Notes: generated from the letters alone by a model not told the origin. DNA of 64,000 bases from Dyadobacter sp. LHD-138 (GCF_030929615.1 NZ_JAVFVU010000005.1:62001-126000); one strand, 5' to 3'. Counted from the stretch's first letter, positions 18,646-28,055 are shown. A program made the numbers and translations.

Positions 18646-19902
18646 TTAATTTGTTGTCAAAAACACTTCTTCAATGATATCACAGGCGGCATTCATTTGT
18701 TCTTCTGTAATGACCAGCGGCGGCGCAAAGCGGATCTTGTTTCCGTGCGTAGGTTTACATAACAACCCTTTATCCATCATTTTGTAACACAAATTCATAG
18801 CCGTCGGGCTTTCTTCCATATCGTTGATCACAATGGCATTCAACAGTCCTTTGCCTCTTACTAACGATATCAGGCTGCATTTCTGCTGCAAATCCGAAAT
18901 TCTTTTTCGAAACAGCTGTCCCATGATTTCCGCATTTTCAGCGAGGTTTTCGTCCTTAACAACTTGCAAAGCGGCGATTGTAACGGCACACGCCAACGGA
19001 TTTCCACCATACGTTGACCCATGTTCGCCGGGTGCGATCGTCAGCATAACCTCGTCATTCGCAAAAGCCGCGGAAACCGGCATCGTTCCACCGGATAAGG
19101 CTTTGCCTAGCACGAGAATATCCGGTTTTACATTTTCCCAGTCGCAAGCCAATCTTTTTCCCGTGCGGCCTATCCCCGTCTGAACTTCATCGGCAATAAA
19201 TAACACGTTGTATTGCGTACATAAATCACGTACGCCCTTCAGATAGCCTTCCTTAGGAACCACTACACCAGCCTCACCCTGAATCGGCTCGACCATAAAA
19301 CCAGCGATATCCGGGTCATTTTTAAACGTATTTTCAAGCGCTTCGAGATCATCGTAAGGAATAATGATATAACCAGGCAAAAACGGGCCATAATCGTCCG
19401 TACTCGACGGATCAGTTGACGATGAGATGGCAGCCAACGTACGCCCCCAGAAATTCCCCGACGCATAAACGGTTTTTGCCTTACCCGGCGCTATACCTTT
19501 CACCTTATATGCCCACTTCCGGGTTAATTTCAAGGCTGTTTCACCGCCTTCAACACCCGAATTCATCATCAGCACTTTATCATATCCAAAATATTCACAC
19601 AAAAACTTTTCGCATTCGCCGAGTTTGTCGCTGTAAAAAGCACGGGAAGTTAACGTCAGTTTTTGAGCCTGTTCGATCATCGCACCGATAATTTTCGGGT
19701 GACAATGTCCCTGACTTACCGCACTGTAAGCAGATAAAAAATCAAGGTATTGTTTGCCTTCCACATCCCATACATACACGCCGGAACCTTTGGAAAGCAC
19801 TACGGGCATCGGTTTATAGTTGTGCGCACCGTATTTTCCCTCCAATTCCATTGCATGCTGTGTAGCTTCAAGAGCAGCCATCGTGTCTGTATAGTTTGTC
19901 AT
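18646..19902 (-). CDS. rocD: Ornithine aminotransferase
   Basis: 418-aa class III PLP aminotransferase that converts ornithine plus 2-oxoglutarate to glutamate semialdehyde plus glutamate. The cofactor Lys is in [12 protein letters not shown], the PLP-phosphate site in [13 protein letters not shown], and [11 protein letters not shown] is the usual acidic motif. The opening [20 protein letters not shown] matches RocD more closely than ArgD. It heads a two-gene minus-strand operon with the S41 protease. It links arginine breakdown to proline and glutamate. Confidence 0.93.
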   Translation of the reverse strand: MTNYTDTMAALEATQHAMELEGKYGAHNYKPMPVVLSKGSGVYVWDVEGKQYLDFLSAYSAVSQGHCHPKIIGAMIEQAQKLTLTSRAFYSDKLGECEKFLCEYFGYDKVLMMNSGVEGGETALKLTRKWAYKVKGIAPGKAKTVYASGNFWGRTLAAISSSTDPSSTDDYGPFLPGYIIIPYDDLEALENTFKNDPDIAGFMVEPIQGEAGVVVPKEGYLKGVRDLCTQYNVLFIADEVQTGIGRTGKRLACDWENVKPDILVLGKALSGGTMPVSAAFANDEVMLTIAPGEHGSTYGGNPLACAVTIAALQVVKDENLAENAEIMGQLFRKRISDLQQKCSLISLVRGKGLLNAIVINDMEESPTAMNLCYKMMDKGLLCKPTHGNKIRFAPPLVITEEQMNAACDIIEEVFLTTN

Positions 19903-20235
19903 TATTATGTACGTTTAAGCGAATCCATTCGATTTTAATAGTGTAAAAATACAGAAATTGAGTGTTTTTAACGCAGATAATAATGTAACAAAAGAAAACA
20001 GTCCCGCTTAATCAGCTAATATGTTATACGGAAACCTTTACAACCCGATTTGTTACCCTGGAATGCAGGCAGCTGTAACTTTCAACAAAAATCCATACGA
20101 TCCGTCAGGAAATTTCACATGAGAAAATATTAGAAAAACAAACGAATATTTGTATGTTCCGACCTATCATACCAATCCCTCATACTTGTAATCATTAAAA
20201 TGAACCGTCCCCAATACTAAATCTCAGCCGATTTT
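19903..20235. other. Divergent intergenic region, nothing recognised
   Basis: This 333-base AT-rich stretch lies between two divergent genes (rocD and the PhyH gene) and must hold both promoters. I found no perfect TAnnTTTG box, hairpin, repeat or ORF in it. Confidence 0.4.
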
Positions 20236-20967
20236 ATGACAATAAATTTTGACCTCGCAGACAAAATGACCACCGATGGTTTTGCTGTTGTTAACAATGT
20301 TTTCGAAAATGAAGAAATTGAAGATTTGATTGAAGAGATTTCAAAGGCCGATCAAACGAAATCGACTTTCAGAAAATCCAGTGATTTGTTTGCTATCAGA
20401 CAATTCCTAAAAGAAATTCCGACATTAACTGACAAGATTTTCAACAATAACTTAAAGCATATCATCACAAATTTTTTCGGAGGCGATTTCTTTATTGTAA
20501 AGTCAATTTATTTTGACAAACCTGGTAGCTCGAACTGGTTTGTACCATATCACCAGGATCTGACCATTTCCGTTGATCAAAAACTGGACACCAATGGTTA
20601 TGGGCCATGGACGGTAAAGCAAAATCAATTCTCGGTTCAACCCCCGATAGACATTTTGCAGGATATTTTTACGATCCGAATCCATCTGGACGACACCAAC
20701 ATGGATAACGGTGCCCTAAAAGTTATTCCGCAATCACATTTGAAAGGAATTTACAAAGCAGAAACAATTGATTGGAACGTTGAGACTGAAACGATTTGTA
20801 ACGTACAAAAAGGCGGGACCATGTTTATGAAACCATTGCTTTTACACGCATCGAGCCGAACCACGAACAATCAGAAAAGACGTGTCATCCATATCGAATT
20901 GAGCAGAAGTCAGCTAGCTGATAATTTAAGCTGGGCGGAGCTTATGTATACGAATCTTAATCCGTAA
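20236..20967 (+). CDS. Phytanoyl-CoA dioxygenase (PhyH) family protein
   Basis: 243 aa, a jelly-roll Fe(II)/2-oxoglutarate-type oxygenase. The metal motif is visible as HQD in FVPYHQDLTISVD and a distal His in LLLHASSRTTNNQKRRVIH, with a following Arg suited to bind 2-oxoglutarate. Substrates of bacterial members vary (lipids, natural products, ectoine), so no substrate is assigned. It is first in a run of plus-strand genes with short gaps. Confidence 0.87.
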   Translation: MTINFDLADKMTTDGFAVVNNVFENEEIEDLIEEISKADQTKSTFRKSSDLFAIRQFLKEIPTLTDKIFNNNLKHIITNFFGGDFFIVKSIYFDKPGSSNWFVPYHQDLTISVDQKLDTNGYGPWTVKQNQFSVQPPIDILQDIFTIRIHLDDTNMDNGALKVIPQSHLKGIYKAETIDWNVETETICNVQKGGTMFMKPLLLHASSRTTNNQKRRVIHIELSRSQLADNLSWAELMYTNLNP

Positions 20968-21000
20968 ATTGTCTTTGTTTACATCCAAAATGACGTATCC

Positions 21001-21474
21001 ATGAACAGAATTTACACCAGATTCCTGAGGACGATTGCTTTCATGCTGCTCCTCGCCATCCAGGCCAAAGCCCAAACCGCCAATCCTGCATACAATAAAA
21101 CACTGGCAGATTCACTGGGCGCTGATGAGTATGGTATGAAACAATATGTGCTCGTCATCTTAAAAACGGGCAGCAACAAAATTGCGGATAAACAAAAAGT
21201 TGATAGTCTTTTCAGAGGCCATATGGCCAATATCAACCGGCTTGCTACGGCAGGAAAACTCGTCGTTGCCGGGCCGATGAAGAAAAACGACAAGGCTTAT
21301 CGCGGCATTTTCATCCTGAATGTTAAAACCATTGAGGAAGCCAACGGTCTGCTCGATACTGATCCGGCTATCAAAGAAAAGTTACTCGAAGCCGAAACCT
21401 TTATCTGGTATGGTTCTGCCGCCTTGCCAATGTACCTCCCAAGTCATGAAAAGGTGGAAAAATTAAAGATCTGA
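21001..21474 (+). CDS. Secreted YCII-related protein
   Basis: 157 residues. A signal peptide ends at about Ala-Lys-Ala-Gln (residue 25). The mature part carries a YCII domain: YVLVILKTGSN, then HMANINRLATAGKLVVAGPM and FILNVKTIEEANGLL..DPAI. Cytosolic YciI proteins are ferredoxin-like dimers with a His-Asp pair; this exported version is typical of Bacteroidota and has no known substrate. It lies 33 bases after the PhyH gene. Confidence 0.83.
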   Translation: MNRIYTRFLRTIAFMLLLAIQAKAQTANPAYNKTLADSLGADEYGMKQYVLVILKTGSNKIADKQKVDSLFRGHMANINRLATAGKLVVAGPMKKNDKAYRGIFILNVKTIEEANGLLDTDPAIKEKLLEAETFIWYGSAALPMYLPSHEKVEKLKI

Positions 21475-21502
21475 CACTGTCGGGATATCTCTGTTCAATG
21501 CT

Positions 21503-22000
21503 ATGGAATATAAATACAGAATCGCCACCCATGAAGATATGGACGGTCTTCAAAAACTTGGTTTAAATGCTTATGGTCAGTTCAAAGAAGTTTTAACGGA
21601 TGAAAACTGGATCAAACTACACGCCTCTCTCACAAATGAGAACATGTATCCCAACCTGCTTGCAAAATCAGTCTGTTATGTTTGCGAGACGGGTGAGGAT
21701 ATTATCGGTATGGCGTTTTTTATTTCAAATGGTAATCCGACAGATATTTTCCAGGCGGATTGGGCCTATGTCAGAATGGTTGGTGTTCACACGGCGTTCG
21801 GTGGGAACGGAATCGGGAAGAGACTGATGGAAAAATGCATTGAGCGAGCCAGAGAAACGGGTGAAAAAATCATCGCACTACACACATCCGAGTTCATGGA
21901 TGCCGCCCGGCATATTTACGAAAACATGGGTTTTAAGCAAGCCAGACAACTGGAAGCAATGCTTGGCAAAAGGTATTGGCTTTATCTGCTGGAATTGTGA
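21503..22000 (+). CDS. GNAT family N-acetyltransferase
   Basis: 165 aa. The acetyl-CoA site is visible in MVGVHTAFGGNGIGKRLMEK (Q/RxxGxG/A loop) followed by the C-terminal helix AARHIYENMGFKQ. The rest matches the acetyltransferase core. Acceptor unknown. It lies 28 bases after the YCII gene on the same strand. Confidence 0.88.
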   Translation: MEYKYRIATHEDMDGLQKLGLNAYGQFKEVLTDENWIKLHASLTNENMYPNLLAKSVCYVCETGEDIIGMAFFISNGNPTDIFQADWAYVRMVGVHTAFGGNGIGKRLMEKCIERARETGEKIIALHTSEFMDAARHIYENMGFKQARQLEAMLGKRYWLYLLEL

Positions 22001-22055
22001 TATATTTCCGGTTCATTCTGCGTTTTCGGATTAGAGAAAAATAACGATTTGCTAT

Positions 22056-22784
22056 ATGAGGTCAGCCAGTAAATATTCAATTCTGCTTTTAATTTTCCTA
22101 TTTCCGCTGACATCCGCTTTTTCTCAAAAAGTACAGATCCAGATCGCTAGTCCCCGCGAGCTCAAAGGTCGTAAAGCCATTCTTTTAACCCGTGAAAAAG
22201 GCTTTGCCGCGCTTGTTCATTCCATCAAGCTTAACTCGGATATATTCAACCTGGAAATAAACCGTGATCTGGTGCCGGATCTTTATCAGCTGCACGTTTC
22301 CCAAATCAAAGGATCCTTGCTGTTTTTCCTTGAACCAGGCATTAAAATTACGCTGGATACAACGGATTTATCGCGCTCAAAAATAGTCAATTCGAAAAGT
22401 ACACAGGAATGGAAGCAATTTGAGCAAGACATCCAGCAGCCGTCGGACAAAAAAATTGAACAATATACGGCCGGAGAAAAACGGGCACGCAAAGAAAAAA
22501 ATGCCGATAGCCTTAACTATTGGGTTGATAAGCAGGCATTGGAAAAAGAGGATCTCGTGAAGAAAAGCGGTGAATTTATTACTACCCATCTCGACTCGTA
22601 CGTCAGCCTCTATTTGTTAAAAATCAACTGGTATGCATTTCAGGGCAAAGGGGTATTTGAACAGTTGAACAGCAGCATGGCCGGACATAAAACCTATACT
22701 TTTTTAAAGGAAAGGAATAAAAAACTGGCAAAAACGGAAGCTTCGGAATCACAACACCTTAAAGCTTTAAACAAGGTTAAATAA
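22056..22784 (+). CDS. DUF4369 protein without a thioredoxin domain
   Basis: 242 aa with an N-terminal signal peptide ending near Ser-Ala-Phe-Ser-Gln. The next part looks like the DUF4369 domain: a beta-rich segment with GRKAILLTREKGF and LEPGIKITLDTTDLSRSKIV. In Bacteroidota this domain normally precedes a TlpA-like thioredoxin domain. Here, after a Lys/Glu-rich helical stretch (AGEKRARKEKNADS), the protein ends with no CxxC motif. It may be a stand-alone or truncated form. Function unknown. Confidence 0.7.
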   Translation: MRSASKYSILLLIFLFPLTSAFSQKVQIQIASPRELKGRKAILLTREKGFAALVHSIKLNSDIFNLEINRDLVPDLYQLHVSQIKGSLLFFLEPGIKITLDTTDLSRSKIVNSKSTQEWKQFEQDIQQPSDKKIEQYTAGEKRARKEKNADSLNYWVDKQALEKEDLVKKSGEFITTHLDSYVSLYLLKINWYAFQGKGVFEQLNSSMAGHKTYTFLKERNKKLAKTEASESQHLKALNKVK

Positions 22785-22828
22785 GATCAAACCTCGGTCA
22801 TTTTCAAGCATATTTTTTCACAAAAGCT

Positions 22829-23623
22829 ATGACAAAGAAAAATCCAGACGTTGACAACTATATCGCAGGTTTTCCCGAAGCCACGCAGAAATTGCTGGAA
22901 GAAATGCGCGAGACGCTTCCTCAAGCAGCGCCAGATGCGGAAGAAAAAATCGGCTATGGAATTCCTACGCTGACATTAAACGGAAATCTGGTGCATTTCG
23001 CCGGTTATAAAAACCACATCGGCTTTTACCCCGCTCCACGCGGACTCGAAGCTTTTAAAGAGGAACTCTCGGGTTATAAAGGTGCAAAAGGCTCCGTTCA
23101 GTTTCCCCTCGATCAACCATTACCGCTGGATTTGATCACACGCATTACGAAATTCAGAATGGAAGAAAACCTGACCAAAGCCGAAACCAGGACAAAAAAG
23201 AAACCGGCCTCTCCCAAACCCAAAAAGCTTTCTGACGAGGAACAGGTTACCGAGCATATTCAAAAACTGGAACCGGAACTGGGCAAAATCGTTGAAACCA
23301 TCAGGCAGATTATGCTCGGTATCGACAAAGAAATCGGAGAACATATTAAATGGAATAATCCGACTTTCTATTATACCGGAGCAATAAAACTCTTTGATCC
23401 GAAGGAATACAAAAGAGAGATTGTCGTGATGAACCTGCACAAAGGACGGATCATGCTGGTTTTCCCGAGTGGTGCCAAGATCCTGGATAACTCCGGTTTT
23501 CTGGAAGGCGACTACCAAGACGGCAGGAGAACGGTTATTTTTAAGGATTTGGATGATGTGAAGACCAGAAAAGGACAACTGGAAGATGTCGTAAAAAAGT
23601 GGCTGACATTGGTGGAGAAATAA
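22829..23623 (+). CDS. Double DUF1801 (YdhG-like) protein
   Basis: 264 aa made of two DUF1801-type domains joined by a Lys/Pro-rich linker (about 118-138, TRTKKKPASPKPKK). The first domain has EKIGYGIPTL and YKNHIGFYPAP; the second has EHIKWNNPTFYYTG and a conserved GRIMLVFPSGAKI. Such domains are small alpha/beta folds of unknown role, sometimes fused in tandem. It is the last gene before the repeat and riboswitch region. Confidence 0.82.
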   Translation: MTKKNPDVDNYIAGFPEATQKLLEEMRETLPQAAPDAEEKIGYGIPTLTLNGNLVHFAGYKNHIGFYPAPRGLEAFKEELSGYKGAKGSVQFPLDQPLPLDLITRITKFRMEENLTKAETRTKKKPASPKPKKLSDEEQVTEHIQKLEPELGKIVETIRQIMLGIDKEIGEHIKWNNPTFYYTGAIKLFDPKEYKREIVVMNLHKGRIMLVFPSGAKILDNSGFLEGDYQDGRRTVIFKDLDDVKTRKGQLEDVVKKWLTLVEK

Positions 23624-23660
23624 CATGAACTGACAGTTTCCGACCCGCGAACGACTATTA

Positions 23661-23786
23661 ACCCAAGGCTTCAGCCTTGGGAGCACAGGCCTAAGACAGA
23701 GTACCAGGCTTTAGCCACACGAACTGCTCTCATGGCTAAAGCCTCAGATGAATCGTCTTTCCTACCCAAGGCTAAAGCCTTGGGTT
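23661..23786. repeat. Nested palindromic repeat, AAGGCT family
   Basis: Two near-identical 20-base palindromes (CCCAAGGCTTCAGCCTTGGG at 23662-23681 and its variant with an AA centre at 23765-23784) bracket an inner pair (GGCTTTAGCC and GGCTAAAGCC). The 126-base element can fold into one long stem or several hairpins. It resembles REP-type intergenic repeats. No transposase is nearby. Confidence 0.75.
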
Positions 23787-23830
23787 ATTTAGGTCAGTCT
23801 ATTCCCCACACCCAATAAACAACCTTCCCC

Positions 23831-23861
23831 TTGCTTCCCCACCCCAAACCCCTTACCTTTG
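23831..23861 (+). promoter_or_regulatory. Promoter of the TPP riboswitch transcript
   Basis: TTG at 23831-23833 and TACCTTTG at 23854-23861, spaced 20 bases apart, match the Bacteroidota -33/-7 promoter. The start of the riboswitch follows about 10 bases downstream. Confidence 0.7.
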
Positions 23862-23868
23862 TCCCATA

Positions 23869-23965
23869 ATCTCAAAGGGGTGCCCTACCTGACGGGCTGA
23901 GATCATACCCATATTACCTGATCCGGATAATGCCGGCGTAGGAAGAGAAAGCTGCAAGCAGGACT
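23869..23965 (+). ncRNA. TPP (thiamine pyrophosphate) riboswitch, THI box
   Basis: The conserved THI-box core is present: AGGGGTGCCC, then GGGCTGAGATCATACCC, then ACCTGATCCGGATAATGCCGG and the closing GTAGGAAG. These give the P1-P5 helices and the CUGAGA pyrimidine-sensor loop. It lies in the 5' leader of the TonB receptor gene, about 125 bases before its start, with a good promoter just upstream. It should lower receptor expression when thiamine pyrophosphate is plentiful. The expression platform is not obvious; the leader between 23966 and 24089 is likely to hold it. Confidence 0.95.
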
Positions 23966-24089
23966 AGCGAAAATCATAGCAACAATAAACTGATTTTCAG
24001 GCTTACCGGAAAAGCTGAATCGAATAACCATTTTTATTGAACCAAAGGATAGGCGGCCCCTTGCCTGTTCGTAACAATTAATGATCGCA

Positions 24090-26549
24090 ATGCGAAAAGT
24101 TACGACCTGTCTTTTAACACTCGTTATCAGCACATTGATGAGCATATCTGTTTTTGCTCAGAAAACATTAACCGGCCAGATTACCGACCGGGAGGATGGA
24201 AAACCATTGCCCGGCGCCACCATCAGGGCCGGAGAAATTCGTGGTACAACCACGGATGCCAACGGAAAATTTGTTCTCCGTAACATTTCAGACAACACCA
24301 GCACGCTGGAAGTATCCTACATCGGGTATCAAACCATCAAACTCGGTGCAGATGATTTCAAAACGGAAAAACCCCTTGACATTAAACTGCAAAAAAGCAC
24401 TTTCCAGGCGGATGAGGTGATCGTAAACGCCACCCGTGTGACGGACAAAACAGGAATGGCTTATACCAATGTCAACGCGGAAGCACTTAACAAGCAGAAT
24501 CTGGGACAGGATTTACCGGTATTGCTCAATTTCACACCTTCGCTTGTCAGCACCAGTGATGCGGGCGGCGGGGTTGGTTATACGGGTATCCGGATCCGCG
24601 GAACAGATGCAACACGGATCAATGTCACCGTAAACGGGATACCTTACAACGATGCCGAAAGCCAGGGTGTGTTCTGGGTTAATATGCCTGATCTCGCTTC
24701 TTCCGTTAACAGCATTCAGATTCAGCGCGGGGTTGGAACCTCAACAAACGGTGCCGGTGCTTTCGGGGCTACGATTAATATCAGTACCAATGCTTTCCGC
24801 AAAGAAGCATATGCCGAGCTCAATAATTCGTACGGATCTTTTAATACGTTTAAAAACACGATCAAAATAGGCAGCGGACTGGTGAAGGACAAATTCACTT
24901 TTGATGCCCGTTTATCACGCGTTTCTTCAGATGGGTATGTTGACCGGGCCTCTTCCGAGTTGCATTCCTATTATTTATCCGGAGCCTATTTTGGCGGAAA
25001 AAGTTTTGTTCGGGTGAATGTATTTTCAGGAAAAGAGAAAACGTATCAATCGTGGAACGGTGTACCCGAGGCAAAATTACGCGGTGATCGTGAAGGAATT
25101 CTCTCGTATATCGACAGAAACAGTCTGGATGAAAAGGACGCAAAAAATCTTCTTGATGCTGATAACCGGACTTACAATGCCTACACGTATAAAAACGAGG
25201 TTGATAATTATCGTCAGGATCACTACCAGATTGTTACTTCCCACACTTTAACGAATAATCTGACTTTAAACGTCAACGGATTTCTGGTGCGCGGTCTGGG
25301 TTATTACGAGCAGTATCGCAAAAACGATAAATTTAGCAACTACAATTTACCCAATATCATTTCAGAAAGCGATACGCTGAAACGTACCGATCTGATCCGT
25401 CGCAGATGGCTGGATAATTATTTCTACGGCTCCACTTTTTCTCTGGACTATAACAGCTTCAAAAAGTTGACGGCCAGCGTCGGTGGCGGATATAACGAAT
25501 ATCACGGAGATCACTATGGAGAGATTATCTGGGCCAGAAATGCAGGCGCAACAGAGAACGGACAACGTTATTATTTTAACAAAGGCGTTAAAAAAGATTT
25601 TAACATCTATGGAAAACTTTACTACCAATTCACAGAAAAACTGAATGCTTTTGGTGATCTGCAATACCGCCGGGTAAGTCATAAAATTGATGGAATGGAT
25701 AATGATCTGGTCTCGTTTGACTTTGATCAGTCCTTTTCTTTTGTCAATCCGAAGGCCGGTATTACCTATCAGCTCGCACCGCAAAGCTCTGTTTACGCTT
25801 CTTATAGTGTAGGAAACAAGGAGCCAAACCGTGATGATTTCACGGCATCGACAACCCGGCTTTTCCCGAAGAGTGAAAGGCTGAATAACGTGGAAGCAGG
25901 TTTCCGTATGCAAAAAGGGATCTGGGGAATTGCTGCGAATTATTACCTGATGCATTACAAAAATCAGCTGGTGCTAACCGGACAGATCAATGACGTAGGG
26001 AATTCGATACGGGTGAACGTTCCAAAAAGTTACCGGACCGGTATTGAACTGGAAGGTGCCATTGCCTTCAATGCACACCTGAAATGGAATGCAAACGCGA
26101 CTTTCAGTCAGAATAAGATTGCCAATTTCACGGAGTACATCGTTAACTATGATACAGGCGACTACGATCTGGTTAACCACGGAAAGTCTGATATTTCATT
26201 TTCACCGAATGTGATTGCCGGAAGCCAGTTTACATACAGTCCGCAGAAAAACCTGGAATTTGCGTTGCTTACCAAATACGTAGGAAAACAATATCTTGAT
26301 AATACGTCGAACGAAAGTCGCAGACTGGATGCCTATGTGACCAACGATATCCGTCTGACCTATACAATCAAGCCGAGCTGGGCAAAAGAAATTACGCTTA
26401 ATTTCCTGCTGAACAACGTACTCAATGAGCGTTACGAATCCAATGGCTATACCTACGGTTATATTGCAGGAAAGACGCTGACACAGGAAAATTTTTACTT
26501 CCCGCAAGCAGGACGTAATTTTCTGGTAGGTTTAAATTTCCACTTTTAG
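24090..26549 (+). CDS. TonB-dependent outer-membrane receptor, thiamine-regulated
   Basis: 819 aa (or 822 from ATG 24081). A signal peptide ends near Val-Phe-Ala-Gln. Next is a carboxypeptidase-regulatory-like domain (GQITDREDGKPLPGATI), a plug domain with the GIRIRGTDATRINVTVNGIP segment and a 22-strand barrel ending in an aromatic C-terminus (LVGLNFHF). Under a TPP riboswitch, the likely cargo is thiamine or a precursor. The inner-membrane carrier often found with such receptors in Bacteroidota is not adjacent. A bidirectional terminator follows. Confidence 0.92.
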   Translation: MRKVTTCLLTLVISTLMSISVFAQKTLTGQITDREDGKPLPGATIRAGEIRGTTTDANGKFVLRNISDNTSTLEVSYIGYQTIKLGADDFKTEKPLDIKLQKSTFQADEVIVNATRVTDKTGMAYTNVNAEALNKQNLGQDLPVLLNFTPSLVSTSDAGGGVGYTGIRIRGTDATRINVTVNGIPYNDAESQGVFWVNMPDLASSVNSIQIQRGVGTSTNGAGAFGATINISTNAFRKEAYAELNNSYGSFNTFKNTIKIGSGLVKDKFTFDARLSRVSSDGYVDRASSELHSYYLSGAYFGGKSFVRVNVFSGKEKTYQSWNGVPEAKLRGDREGILSYIDRNSLDEKDAKNLLDADNRTYNAYTYKNEVDNYRQDHYQIVTSHTLTNNLTLNVNGFLVRGLGYYEQYRKNDKFSNYNLPNIISESDTLKRTDLIRRRWLDNYFYGSTFSLDYNSFKKLTASVGGGYNEYHGDHYGEIIWARNAGATENGQRYYFNKGVKKDFNIYGKLYYQFTEKLNAFGDLQYRRVSHKIDGMDNDLVSFDFDQSFSFVNPKAGITYQLAPQSSVYASYSVGNKEPNRDDFTASTTRLFPKSERLNNVEAGFRMQKGIWGIAANYYLMHYKNQLVLTGQINDVGNSIRVNVPKSYRTGIELEGAIAFNAHLKWNANATFSQNKIANFTEYIVNYDTGDYDLVNHGKSDISFSPNVIAGSQFTYSPQKNLEFALLTKYVGKQYLDNTSNESRRLDAYVTNDIRLTYTIKPSWAKEITLNFLLNNVLNERYESNGYTYGYIAGKTLTQENFYFPQAGRNFLVGLNFHF

Positions 26550-26565
26550 CCTCAAAAACTTCCTT

Positions 26566-26607
26566 CATAAAAAACGAGAGCGTCGGATGGCGCTCTCGTT
26601 TTTTATG
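26566..26607. terminator. Bidirectional terminator between receptor and HicA-like genes
   Basis: Perfect 17-bp stem (26566-26582 and 26591-26607) with an A-run on the left arm and a T-run on the right, placed between two convergent genes. Confidence 0.9.
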
Positions 26608-26636
26608 AAATCTATTATGTATGATAAAATAATACC

Positions 26637-26921
26637 TTAACCAATAATCTCCTTCTCTTTCAACATCCCGACATATTTCTCAGGATTCAATCTGCCCGAA
26701 AAAAAGCTTTCCGCCATTTTTTCCTCGGTCAGTTTCAGCTGGCCTGAAATCGTATCCATCAATTCAGGGCTTAACGGTGCTTTCCCCACATAGGTAAAAA
26801 CGGCCTGCTTTTTACCATCCACGACAAGGTAATGCAACTGATGATGATCCTTTTCTGAAAAAGATTCGAATCCCTGCTTTTGTAATGCTCTTTGTATATC
26901 CTTACTTTTTCTCGCTTTCAT
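26637..26921 (-). CDS. HicA-like small protein, possible toxin
   Basis: 94 aa. The N-terminal half resembles the HicA double-stranded-RNA-binding-like fold: KSKDIQRALQKQGFES, then the DHHQLHYLVVDGKKQAVFTY strand pair that carries the catalytic-type His. The C-terminal part ending NPEKYVGMLKEKEIIG resembles an extended, mostly uncharacterised HicA-like family. Classical HicA proteins are mRNA interferases. The start overlaps the stop of the larger upstream gene (26918) by 4 bases, an antitoxin-first order. Activity is inference. Confidence 0.6.
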   Translation of the reverse strand: MKARKSKDIQRALQKQGFESFSEKDHHQLHYLVVDGKKQAVFTYVGKAPLSPELMDTISGQLKLTEEKMAESFFSGRLNPEKYVGMLKEKEIIG

Positions 26922-27898
26922 TTGATCGCCTTAACAATGGTCAACAATTTATTTTTCAGCACAATAGCCTCATCCGAAAGCGCGCTGTCAGATTCCAGAG
27001 CGAAGTTTTGATACAGCGCATGAAAACTGAAATTAAATGCGGCCTCAGCTTCCTCACGCGTCGTTCCCCAAACACACAGATCCAGCGGCTGGAAAGAGAT
27101 TACATAAGCCTGATTTTCGAAGTTCACTTCACAATTCAGCTTTTCGTGCAAGACATATAATTTCTCATCGTATTTGATGATATCCGGGCCGAACGGATAT
27201 GTCCCGTGCTCCATTTCCTCAATCAAAAGCACTTTTTTAATATCCTTTTTGCTCAAATCGGTCGAAGCATCCTTCCCGCCTATTTTTGCATATATTTTGG
27301 CAAAACGATAAACCGTTTTCTCCTTTTTTGTTTTTTCCTTTTTTGGGAAGTAACGGTCCGTAAAACTTTTATCTGGCTGTCGCAGATTGAGCTTTTTACC
27401 TTTAGCATCAATCAGGAAAAGTTTAAACGGCCTGTCCGAAGCCGAAGCGGTGAAAAGCGGTTTGTAGATACGGCTCCTTTCATCGGGCGTATATTTCTCA
27501 ATAATCCGGGTCATGTACTGCGGCTCTTCAAAATTCCCAAAAAGAATGTTTTTCTTGAAGTCAGCAAAAGCGTTCCTTTTCCAATCATCGATATCGGTCG
27601 TAAAAAGACTTGGCGGCTCCACAATATTGGAAGCAACGGCCGCTTCAAAACTGCTGAATTTAAGATCCACAACGAGCAGTTCCAGCTCTTTTTTAAGACC
27701 GTCCAAGACTCTGGGTGATTTTTCATAAGCCGCCCGGAACTTGTCGTTCTTCAAAAATTCAATTTCAATAAAATTCAAAAATGAAGTATTGAGATTATTT
27801 AATACCGTGATAACCGAAGATAATCTTGCCGTATGCCCGGCAGTTTGTTGAGGGTCAATCTGAAATCTAAACGCAATTCTCCTTAATTCTTCCAGCAT
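26918..27898 (-). CDS. Unrecognised 326-aa partner of the HicA-like protein
   Basis: I do not recognise the first 250 residues, which are helical with charged segments (FPKKEKTKKEKTVYRF) and no signal peptide. The last 70 residues look HicB-like: an AYVISFQPLDLCVWGTTREE segment fits the HicB pattern of a beta hairpin, then G-x-T-x-E-E-A and a helix. If real, this is an antitoxin domain fused to a large N-terminal domain. It overlaps the HicA-like gene by 4 bases, so the products are probably made together. No lipobox or membrane helix is visible. Confidence 0.55.
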   Translation of the reverse strand: MLEELRRIAFRFQIDPQQTAGHTARLSSVITVLNNLNTSFLNFIEIEFLKNDKFRAAYEKSPRVLDGLKKELELLVVDLKFSSFEAAVASNIVEPPSLFTTDIDDWKRNAFADFKKNILFGNFEEPQYMTRIIEKYTPDERSRIYKPLFTASASDRPFKLFLIDAKGKKLNLRQPDKSFTDRYFPKKEKTKKEKTVYRFAKIYAKIGGKDASTDLSKKDIKKVLLIEEMEHGTYPFGPDIIKYDEKLYVLHEKLNCEVNFENQAYVISFQPLDLCVWGTTREEAEAAFNFSFHALYQNFALESDSALSDEAIVLKNKLLTIVKAIK

Positions 27899-28003
27899 TA
27901 TAAAACATCCTTTAATAATAGGTAACTACAAATATCATTGTATCTCAGAAAAAAATGGCACTGATTTCGAAATTTTTTTGATCTTTTTCTTCTGTTTGCC
28001 CCT

Positions 28004-28055
28004 AAAAAAGAAGGCTAACCCATACCGGAACAGCCTTTAAACCCAAATTTGGGTT
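28004..28055 (-). terminator. Hairpins ending the 311-aa lipoprotein gene
   Basis: Reading on the minus strand after the gene at 28076, a 16-base palindrome (AACCCAAATTTGGGTT, 28040-28055) is followed by the stem AAGGCT/AGCCTT (28011-28037) and a T-rich run. The remaining gap up to 27899 holds nothing else I can name. Confidence 0.5.

Noticed and set aside
23120..23686. A 188-aa minus-strand open frame across the double DUF1801 gene
   Set aside because: Antisense shadow; Phe-rich composition typical of reversed coding DNA.
25362..25955. A 197-aa minus-strand open frame inside the TonB receptor gene
   Set aside because: Antisense shadow of a strongly supported gene; no family resemblance.
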